Origin: Candidatus Staskawiczbacteria bacterium RIFCSPLOWO2_01_FULL_33_13
GTDB lineage: Bacteria > Patescibacteriota > Minisyncoccia > Minisyncoccales > Staskawiczbacteraceae
Assembly (NCBI GenBank): GCA_001820215.1
Contig: MHOW01000006.1
Span: forward strand, 14,274-47,038
DNA length: 32,765 nucleotides
Direction: 5' to 3'
Position 1 is the stretch's first letter. Every line of letters starts with the position of its first letter. The position numbers and the translations under genes were made by a program. Under the pieces are notes generated by a model. That model was not told the DNA's origin, ran no database searches, and saw only the letters and a list, made by a program, of their open reading frames with translations. Positions 25,416 through 32,765 of the stretch are shown in pieces.

Positions 25416-26432
25416 ATGATTTCTTTAAAGGAAGATCAAATATTAAAATCCATTATTGTGGCTTCTGAGAATGATCCAAATAAACCGGAGTTTCCCTCAG
25501 ATGATCCAAAATTTCCAGCAACACCAACATATAAAATTGAAGTGCCTGGTTTTTTAAATGTATGGATTAAAGATGAGAGTCAAAACCCAACAGGCACCCA
25601 TAAAGATAGAATGGCGTGGGAAATAATTGTTACCTATAGAGATATTTTATTGACAAATAAAAATGGACAGGCAAAAACAAAATTACCCCAAATGTCTATT
25701 ATTTCTTCTGGTTCAGCGGCGCTTGCTATACAAACACAGCTAAAAAAATATGGTTTGCCAAACTTGAAAGTATTAATGGATTATAATGCTAATTTGGAAA
25801 TAATAAAAAAATTAGAAGAAATTGGATGTAAAGTATATAAAACAGACTTAATCAAAAAACCACTAGATTATAGAGCAATTCTTCAATTAACCAATAATCT
25901 TAATGGTTTTGACATAACCTCTAATGAAGCATTGGATCCTACCAACCGTTTTTATGACTGGTTAAGTTATGAAATAATAAATAATTCGCCAGACTATTGT
26001 TTTATTCCTTTTGGGACAGGAAATTTATATGAAAATATTTTAAATATAAATAAAAAAGAAATTACTACAAATAATCATGACCCAAGATTTAGTGGAAATG
26101 TTGAAAATTTAAAAGAGTGCAATTTTCTAGGAATTACCACTAATAATCCTAAATCTATAGCAGATAAGTTATATTCTCCACATTTACCGTTTGTTCGTTA
26201 TGACGAACAATGGATAAAAATGTATCGTTATGCTGGTTATTGTGGGAAAAAATCAAATGTATATTTACTAAAGGAAAAATTTTTACAGTCAGCGATGAAA
26301 ATTGCAGAAAATCAAAAAATTAGTTGTGAACCTTCAGGAATTGTAGGACTTGCATTAATGTTGCAAATGAGAAATACTCTTCCAAAAGATAAGAAAATGT
26401 TAATTATCAACACGGGTAAATCTAAATTTTAA
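25416..26432 (+). CDS. fold-type II PLP-dependent enzyme, threonine synthase-like
   Basis: VWIKDESQNPTGTHKDRMAWEI (PLP Lys), ISSGSAALAIQTQLKKYGLPNLKVLM, IPFGTGNLYENI, CEPSGIVGLALML. Confidence 0.82.
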   Translation: MISLKEDQILKSIIVASENDPNKPEFPSDDPKFPATPTYKIEVPGFLNVWIKDESQNPTGTHKDRMAWEIIVTYRDILLTNKNGQAKTKLPQMSIISSGSAALAIQTQLKKYGLPNLKVLMDYNANLEIIKKLEEIGCKVYKTDLIKKPLDYRAILQLTNNLNGFDITSNEALDPTNRFYDWLSYEIINNSPDYCFIPFGTGNLYENILNINKKEITTNNHDPRFSGNVENLKECNFLGITTNNPKSIADKLYSPHLPFVRYDEQWIKMYRYAGYCGKKSNVYLLKEKFLQSAMKIAENQKISCEPSGIVGLALMLQMRNTLPKDKKMLIINTGKSKF

Positions 26433-26436
26433 ATAG

Positions 26437-29379
26437 ATGGCATATAATTTTCCAGAAGAAGAAAAAGGAATTCTCAAGTTTTGGGAGGATAACAAAATTT
26501 TTGAGAAATTGCGACAAAAAAATAAAGGTAAAAAACCTTGGTCGTTTTTAGATGGACCAATTACCGCCAACAACCCAATGGGCGTACACCATGCATGGGG
26601 CAGAACTTATAAAGATTTATTCCAACGATATTTTGCTATGAAAGGCTTTGATCAAAGATATCAAAACGGATTTGATTGCCAAGGGCTTCATGTTGAGGTT
26701 GAGGTTGAAAAGGAATTGGGCTTTAAAAACAAAAAAGATATTGAGGCTTATGGTATTGGCGCGTTTATTGAAAAGTGCAAAGAACGGGTAAGAAAATATT
26801 CTGCCATACAAACCTTGCAATCCGTAAGATTGGGCCAATGGATGGATTGGGAAAATTCTTATTTTACAATGTCTGATGAAAATAATTATACAATTTGGCA
26901 CTTTTTAAAAAAATGCCACCAAAAGGGCTACTTATATAAAGGAAGGGATTCTGTACCATGGTGCCCACGATGTGGAACTGCTATAAGTCAGCACGAAATT
27001 TTAACAGAAGAATATAAAGAAATTGTGCACGATTCGGTATATTTTGGCCTGCCCTTAATTAATAAAAAAGATGAAAATCTTTTAGTATGGACTACTACCC
27101 CATGGACGCTTCCGGCTAATATAGCAGTCGCGGTTGATGAAAAAATTGATTATACGCTTGTTGAAAATGAACAAGGTAAATTTTGGATAGCTAAAGATTT
27201 AGTTGAAAAAATTTTTAAAGAAAAATTTAAAATTTTAAAAACCGTAAAAGGAAAAAATTTAGTGGGATTAAAATATTCATTTGCTTTTAATGACTTGCCA
27301 AGAGTAAAAGAGGTGGCTCAAAAAAATCCTACTACATTTCATACAATCATTTCAACTGATGACAGAATTATGCCCATTAACACCGAAGATGGAACTGGCC
27401 TTGTGCATACTGCCGTTTCAGCTGGCCAAGAAGATTTTCAATTAGGTAAAAAATTAGGATTACCTTTAATAGAAGTTATAGGCGAGGATGCAAGTTATTT
27501 GGAAGGCTTGGGTGAATTTTCAGGGCAAAATGCTAAGAAAAATCCAAAGATAATCCTTGATTATCTAACACGGAAGGATGCGGAAATTGACACGGAAAAA
27601 CGCGGAAACTGGGTGTTTAAAATTTTGCCTTATAAACACAAATACCCCACTTGTTGGAGATGTAAAACCGAATTAGTTTGGCGTGTAGTTGATGAGTGGT
27701 ATATTTCCATGGATAAGCTGCGAAAACCCCTAGAGAATATTGTTAAAGAGATTAATTGGATTCCGGCTTTTGGAAAAGAAAGAGAATTGGATTGGATAAA
27801 AAATATGCACGACTGGTTGATTTCCAAAAAAAGGTATTGGGGGCTAACACTTCCTATTTATGAATGTGAATGTGGCCATTTTGAAGTTATTGGTAGTAAA
27901 GAAGAATTAAAGAAACGAGCCATTGAAGGCTGGGAGCAATTTGATGGGAACTCTCCCCATAGGCCATGGGTGGATGCCGTCAAAATAAAATGTAAAAAAT
28001 GTAAAAAAACTGTTGATAGAATTAAGGATGTGGGAAGCCCTTGGCTAGACGCGGGCATTGTGCCCTTTTCAACTATCCAGTATTTTTCTGATAAGAAGTA
28101 TTGGAAAAAATGGTTTCCGGTGGATTTGATTTCCGAATCTTTCCCCGGGCAATTTAAAAATTGGTTTTATTCTTTATTGGTTATGTCAGCAGTACTAGAA
28201 GAAACAGCACCTATGAAGACGATTTTTGGATATGCTTCGGTCAGGGACGAAAAAGGTGAAGAAATGCACAAGTCCAAGGGAAACGCCATTTGGTTTGACG
28301 AGGCAGTAGAAAAAATTGGTGCTGATCCGATTCGTTGGTTTTATATGAGATCAAATCCAGCAGAAAATGTAAACTTTGGCTATCTTTTGATAGACGAAAT
28401 AAAAAGGAAATTATTGACTCTACAAAATGTATATACATTTTTTACCACCTATGTTGATAAAAAAGATTATCCAATTGATGTAAAACTTACATCAGAAAAT
28501 ATTTTAGATAAGTGGATTATTTCAAAGCTGGGCCACCTTATTTTACTAGTAGAATTTAACTTGGACAAATATGGCGTAGCAAAAAGCACGCTGGCAATAG
28601 AAGATTTTTTTATTAATGATTTATCAATTTGGTACTTAAGAAGATCAAGAAAAAGATTTCATCCTTCAGTTGATGCTAAAGAGCAAGCTAAAAGAAAAGA
28701 GGCTATAGAAACCTTGTATTATGTACTATTAAATATTGCAAAAATTATTGCTCCGATAATGCCCTTTTTTGCTGAACAAATGTACCAAAGTTTAAAAACA
28801 GAGAAAATGCCAGAATCAATTCACTTGTGTGATTGGCCAAAAACAAAAATAATTAATACTGATTTAGAGCTTGAGCAAAAAATGGATGAAGTAAGAAATA
28901 TTGTAGCACTTGCCCTAGCTGACCGTTCGGCCAAAGCAATTAAAATAAGGCAACCTTTGGCAAAATTATCAATAAAAAATAAAAAATCTAAAATTAAAGG
29001 CAATGAAGAATTAATAAATCTTATAAAAGACGAATTAAATGTGAAAGAAATAGTATTTAATGATAAAATAAAAGAAGATATAGAGCTGGATATTAATATT
29101 ACAGAAGAATTAAAAGAAGAAGGAATAGTGAGAGATATAATAAGATTTGTCCAAGATATGCGAAAAGAAGCGGAGCTGAAGCCAAGTGATGAAATTTTAA
29201 TTAGTTTTTCTGGATCGCAAAAAATCATTAAAATCGTGGAAAATAAAAAAGATTTGATTTTAAAAGATATTAAGGCAAAAATGCTTTCAAACGAAAAAGA
29301 AATTAATGGAAAATTCTTAGAAAAAGAATTTTCGGTCGATATTGAAAAATCATTAATTAAAATTCACCTGGTCAAATAA
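26437..29379 (+). CDS. ileS: isoleucyl-tRNA synthetase
   Basis: DGPITANNPMGVHHAWGRTYKD, FDCQGLHVEVEVEKELG, WTTTPWTLPANIAVAV, MHKSKGNAIWFDEAV, anticodon-binding domain. Confidence 0.95.
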   Translation: MAYNFPEEEKGILKFWEDNKIFEKLRQKNKGKKPWSFLDGPITANNPMGVHHAWGRTYKDLFQRYFAMKGFDQRYQNGFDCQGLHVEVEVEKELGFKNKKDIEAYGIGAFIEKCKERVRKYSAIQTLQSVRLGQWMDWENSYFTMSDENNYTIWHFLKKCHQKGYLYKGRDSVPWCPRCGTAISQHEILTEEYKEIVHDSVYFGLPLINKKDENLLVWTTTPWTLPANIAVAVDEKIDYTLVENEQGKFWIAKDLVEKIFKEKFKILKTVKGKNLVGLKYSFAFNDLPRVKEVAQKNPTTFHTIISTDDRIMPINTEDGTGLVHTAVSAGQEDFQLGKKLGLPLIEVIGEDASYLEGLGEFSGQNAKKNPKIILDYLTRKDAEIDTEKRGNWVFKILPYKHKYPTCWRCKTELVWRVVDEWYISMDKLRKPLENIVKEINWIPAFGKERELDWIKNMHDWLISKKRYWGLTLPIYECECGHFEVIGSKEELKKRAIEGWEQFDGNSPHRPWVDAVKIKCKKCKKTVDRIKDVGSPWLDAGIVPFSTIQYFSDKKYWKKWFPVDLISESFPGQFKNWFYSLLVMSAVLEETAPMKTIFGYASVRDEKGEEMHKSKGNAIWFDEAVEKIGADPIRWFYMRSNPAENVNFGYLLIDEIKRKLLTLQNVYTFFTTYVDKKDYPIDVKLTSENILDKWIISKLGHLILLVEFNLDKYGVAKSTLAIEDFFINDLSIWYLRRSRKRFHPSVDAKEQAKRKEAIETLYYVLLNIAKIIAPIMPFFAEQMYQSLKTEKMPESIHLCDWPKTKIINTDLELEQKMDEVRNIVALALADRSAKAIKIRQPLAKLSIKNKKSKIKGNEELINLIKDELNVKEIVFNDKIKEDIELDINITEELKEEGIVRDIIRFVQDMRKEAELKPSDEILISFSGSQKIIKIVENKKDLILKDIKAKMLSNEKEINGKFLEKEFSVDIEKSLIKIHLVK
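27568..27611. repeat. two tandem 22-bp units inside ileS
   Basis: ACACGGAAGGATGCGGAAATTG / ACACGGAAAAACGCGGAAACTG (18/22 identical). Confidence 0.9.
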
Positions 29380-29436
29380 ATTATTTTATAATTTAATTTC
29401 GCCTTGCGAAATTATTTGACCGGGTAAAAAATAACT

Positions 29437-29838
29437 ATGTCAATATTTGGTAATCCAAAAAACAACATACCAGCTAATGATAAATCTAAAAAAACAAACC
29501 CTAATAAATCGGCTTTTGAAAAATACGGACACCAAGGAGGTGTTCCTATAGGAAAATTTTATGAAATAGCTAAAGGCCAACAAGATAAAACAGTTGGCCA
29601 TGGCAGGCATTCTATTCCTTATAAGCCTGGCCAAAAAGAACAATTTATTAAAAGCGTCTTACCTACACAAAAAGTTGGTATTAAAGTTGAAGAAAGAGAA
29701 GTGGAAAATGAAATTAAAAGACTCAAGAGTCTCTACAATACACCTTTAATAAAAAAGGGTAATTTATACGATAGATCATTAATCGATGATAAAATATTCG
29801 TTCTAGAACAAACCCTTAAAAAACTTCGATCAAAATAA
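29437..29838 (+). CDS. hypothetical protein
   Basis: 133-aa ORF in the plus-strand run, followed by recO. Confidence 0.7.
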   Translation: MSIFGNPKNNIPANDKSKKTNPNKSAFEKYGHQGGVPIGKFYEIAKGQQDKTVGHGRHSIPYKPGQKEQFIKSVLPTQKVGIKVEEREVENEIKRLKSLYNTPLIKKGNLYDRSLIDDKIFVLEQTLKKLRSK

Positions 29839-29847
29839 CCATACAGC

Positions 29848-30564
29848 ATGTCTGTAAAGTACAAAACAGAAGCACTTGTTTTTAAAAAAGAAGACTGGTC
29901 GGAAGCGGACAGAATTTTTTCAATTTTTACCTATGATTTTGGCAAAGTACAAGTTATAGGTAAAGCAATAAGAAAAATCACTTCAAAATTGAGGGGCGGT
30001 TTAGAGATTTTTTCTTTTTGTGAAATTGAATTCATACAGGGTAAAAATAGGAAAATTCTAACTGATGCTGTGTTTCTAGATAAATTTAAAAGTATACCGC
30101 AAATTCCAGAAAAACTGGCGGTTGCTTATAAAATTTCGGATATTTTAGATAATTTTATCAAGGGTGAAGAAAACGACGAAAAAATCTGGGGTTTATTGGT
30201 TGATATTTTTGAAAAATTAGATACTCATTTTTCAAAAAATTTTAATTATCAATTAATTTATTTTTATTTTTTTTGGAATTTTATATCAACCTTAGGCCAT
30301 TGTCCAGAACTTTCAAAGTGTGCTGCATGCCAACAAAAACTTAACCCCAATGATTTATATTTTTCTAATAAAGAAGGGGGTGTTATTTGTCGTAATTGCT
30401 ATATTGCCAATACGAATGCAATTAAAATAACATCCGACGCAGTAAAAATTTTAAGATTAATTTTACAAAAAGATTGGGAGGTTTTGTTGAAATTAAAAAT
30501 AGAAACTTCCTGCCAAAAAGATTTAGAAGAAATTTTAAAAAATTATTATGATTATTTTATTTAA
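29848..30564 (+). CDS. recO: DNA repair protein RecO
   Basis: YKTEALVFKKEDWSEADRIFSIFTYDFGKVQVIGKAIRK, CAACQQKLNP...CRNCY. Confidence 0.93.
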   Translation: MSVKYKTEALVFKKEDWSEADRIFSIFTYDFGKVQVIGKAIRKITSKLRGGLEIFSFCEIEFIQGKNRKILTDAVFLDKFKSIPQIPEKLAVAYKISDILDNFIKGEENDEKIWGLLVDIFEKLDTHFSKNFNYQLIYFYFFWNFISTLGHCPELSKCAACQQKLNPNDLYFSNKEGGVICRNCYIANTNAIKITSDAVKILRLILQKDWEVLLKLKIETSCQKDLEEILKNYYDYFI

Positions 30565-30567
30565 ATT

Positions 30568-31737
30568 ATGAAAATTTTTAAAAATAGACTTATAGGTATT
30601 ACTTTCTTACTGCTGTCTGCGCTTTTTTTGCGTTTTTATTTAGTAAATTTTTTAGAAGAAAGTAATTTTTTGTGGTTAAGAATTACTGATGTTATTTTAA
30701 TAATCGGCATTGGAGCTTTTGTATTAAAAGAAATAGCTGAAATTATAGAAGAAACAACAGAAGTTTTAAGCAAAAGAACTAAAATCGCCAGTGGCTTATT
30801 ACAGTCTTTAGGCACTGCTTTCCCTGATATGGTTTTAGGTATTGTTGCTGCCGTAATAAGCTTAAGTTTAATAAAAGAAGACTACGCCTTAGCAATAAAT
30901 TTTGCTATTATTGCTGCAGCCACCACTTTTGGCTCTAATATTTATAATATTGCCCATGCCATATTGTGTGTTTTCAGGCAAAATGTCTCAAATGAAAAAG
31001 GAGTTCCCGTGTTAATGTTGCCAGGAATAAAAAAAATGGGCGTGGTAACTCCAATAAAAAATCATCAAGTAAAGCCATCTTTGAAGGAAATAGATACATC
31101 TTTGGACATTCTTAATGCGTTAACAATATTGACTGCAATAGTTGCTATATCTATGGTAATTTTTGGTCAAGTGAAAAATCCTGTATCAACTATATCGGGA
31201 GAACTTTACCAACTTATAAGACCCGTGGGCTTTATTATTTTGGCTTTATGTCTTCTAATAATGTATTATTTTAGAAAAACAAAAAGAGGTCATATCTTAG
31301 TAGGAGAAATACAATCAGAAGAAACTTATTACCAAAAAAAACCCACATGGCTCATACTTTCATATTTAGCTATTTCTGGAATTGCCATATTATTTGCTGC
31401 AGAAAGCATGATTAGGGCAGTCGAAAATTTTGCCACTATCACAAGAACTCCTTTTGTTGTAGTTGGCGTGTTGGCGGGAATCATAGGTTGCATAGGAGAA
31501 ATGATTGTGGTGCACAATTTTACCGTAAACCCAAAAGGCAGGATTGGAGATGCGTTAGTTGGCGTGGGAATGGATAATATTGTAACCACTATGGGGGCCT
31601 CAATAGTTGCAGTAATGGGTGGTATTTTTTTGGGAGGCAATTCTTTAATTCTTATTTTCGTTTTAATTCTTACCTTAAATACGATATTAATATGGCAAAT
31701 TTCAAAATTAAAAAATTATTTTTTAAATCAAGCTTAA
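30568..31737 (+). CDS. CaCA-type (sodium/calcium exchanger-like) membrane protein
   Basis: SLGTAFPDMVLGIVAA, AAATTFGSNIYNIAHA; second half GIIGCIGEMIVVH...GVGMDNIVTTMGASIVAVMGG. Confidence 0.75.
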   Translation: MKIFKNRLIGITFLLLSALFLRFYLVNFLEESNFLWLRITDVILIIGIGAFVLKEIAEIIEETTEVLSKRTKIASGLLQSLGTAFPDMVLGIVAAVISLSLIKEDYALAINFAIIAAATTFGSNIYNIAHAILCVFRQNVSNEKGVPVLMLPGIKKMGVVTPIKNHQVKPSLKEIDTSLDILNALTILTAIVAISMVIFGQVKNPVSTISGELYQLIRPVGFIILALCLLIMYYFRKTKRGHILVGEIQSEETYYQKKPTWLILSYLAISGIAILFAAESMIRAVENFATITRTPFVVVGVLAGIIGCIGEMIVVHNFTVNPKGRIGDALVGVGMDNIVTTMGASIVAVMGGIFLGGNSLILIFVLILTLNTILIWQISKLKNYFLNQA

Positions 31738-31747
31738 TCAAAATAAA

Positions 31748-32765
31748 ATGAGTAAAATAAAAAAAATCAATAAGAATATTTTTATCGTTTCAGGGATTCT
31801 CATTATTGTAGTTGGTTTTATCGGCTTTTGGTATTACAGAGATAGGATTTTTTCAAAAGAAATTTTAAAGCTAGAAATTCTAGGGCAAGAGCAAGCTAAA
31901 ATGGGAGAAGAAATTGAATACACGGTTAAATATAAAAACAATGGGAATTTTGTTTTAGAAAATCCAAAACTTACCTTTGAACTTCCAGATAATTCTTTAA
32001 CCGAAGATGACAAAACAAGACTTACTCAAAATCTAAAAGATATTTATCCTGGGGGTGAAGATTTTGTTAAATTTAAAGCAAGACTATTAGGCAAAGAAGG
32101 AGATTTAAAAGTAGCTCGTGCATGGCTATCGTATACACCTAAAAATTTATCAGCCCGCTATGAAAGTGACACCACTTTTACCACTAAAATTGATGTGGTA
32201 CCAATAACTCTTACGCTTGATTTATCTTCAAAAATAGAAAAAGGCAAAGAATTTTCTTATGTCATTAATTATTTTTCAAATGTAGATTATCCACTAGAAA
32301 ATTTAAGTATCAAAATTGATCCTGCCGATGGATTTAATTTTAAATCATCAATTCCATCCTCACTTGATAACACAGAATGGAAACTAGATACTCTTTTAAA
32401 ATCACAGGGGGGCAGAATCAATATTAGCGGAGTTATTTTAGGAAATCAGCAAAATAATTTAAAACTATCAGTAAAGCTTGGGATGTGGCGTGCTGGCAGT
32501 TTTATTATTATCAAAGAAACTACGCAAGAAGTTGAAATCATACAACCCCTTTTATTTATATCCCAGCAAGTTAATGGTTTTTCTGACTATGTGGCCTCTC
32601 CAGGGGAAAGTCTGCGTTATGAAGTTTTTTTAAGAAACTTAGGAACAACCCCAATTGAAAATCTATTTGTCACCTATAGACTAGATAACAACGCATTTGA
32701 TATATCAACACTATCTAGCCAAAATGGACAAGTAAGGCCGAATGATAATTTAATTATTTTTGACT
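31748..32765 (+). CDS. membrane-anchored surface protein with repeated beta domains (partial at window end)
   Basis: Manual translation MSKIKKINKNIFIVSGILIIVVGFIGFWYYRDRIF...EEIEYTVKYKNNGNFVLENPKLTFELP...; N-terminal TM then DUF11-like modules; open at window edge. Confidence 0.8.
   Translation, partial: MSKIKKINKNIFIVSGILIIVVGFIGFWYYRDRIFSKEILKLEILGQEQAKMGEEIEYTVKYKNNGNFVLENPKLTFELPDNSLTEDDKTRLTQNLKDIYPGGEDFVKFKARLLGKEGDLKVARAWLSYTPKNLSARYESDTTFTTKIDVVPITLTLDLSSKIEKGKEFSYVINYFSNVDYPLENLSIKIDPADGFNFKSSIPSSLDNTEWKLDTLLKSQGGRINISGVILGNQQNNLKLSVKLGMWRAGSFIIIKETTQEVEIIQPLLFISQQVNGFSDYVASPGESLRYEVFLRNLGTTPIENLFVTYRLDNNAFDISTLSSQNGQVRPNDNLIIFD

Noticed and set aside
28821-29228. Minus-strand 135-aa ORF
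   Set aside because: Antisense to ileS; Ser/Ile/Phe-rich composition typical of the complement of Lys/Glu-rich coding sequence.
26437-29379. Novel IleRS because HIGH/KMSKS motifs look altered (VHHAWG, MHKSKGN)
   Set aside because: I recall this variant in other bacterial IleRS sequences, so it is probably a known subtype rather than a novelty.

Overview
Low-GC bacterial window with compact, mostly operonic housekeeping genes. Small proteins, minimal versions of conserved enzymes and repeat-filled intergenic gaps suggest a Candidate Phyla Radiation / Patescibacteria-type genome; this placement is inference. Minus strand (1-9.1 kb): ComEC N-terminus (edge), three hypotheticals, ftsZ, ftsA, ybeY, a membrane protein, a YqeY-like protein, rpsU, hisS, lepB. 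Plus strand (9.3-17.8 kb): pth, a hypothetical, a strongly shortened mfd, a small EF-Tu-domain-like protein, a half-size MFS protein, polX, a ChaN/TraB-like protein, Nudix, an MGMT-like protein and a 39-aa small ORF. Minus strand (17.9-20.1 kb): rplT, rpmI, infC (apparently non-ATG start), tmRNA and smpB. Plus strand (20.2 kb to end): two tandem hypotheticals, an archaeal-like UMP kinase, argS, a HydE/PylB/BioB-like radical SAM protein, a histidine phosphatase, a threonine-synthase-like PLP enzyme, ileS, recO, a CaCA exchanger-like protein and a partial surface protein. The most interesting signals: (1) a family of about 175-bp near-palindromic intergenic elements whose arms co-vary; (2) short palindromic or repeat insertions kept in frame inside pth, mfd, polX, yqeY and ileS; (3) a tmRNA overlapping the smpB stop, with a tag ending ALAYA and no encoded CCA; (4) FtsZ without a C-terminal tail and a minimal Mfd; (5) a radical SAM / phosphatase / PLP cassette between two aminoacyl-tRNA synthetase genes. 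No CRISPR array, tRNA, rRNA or transposase was recognised.
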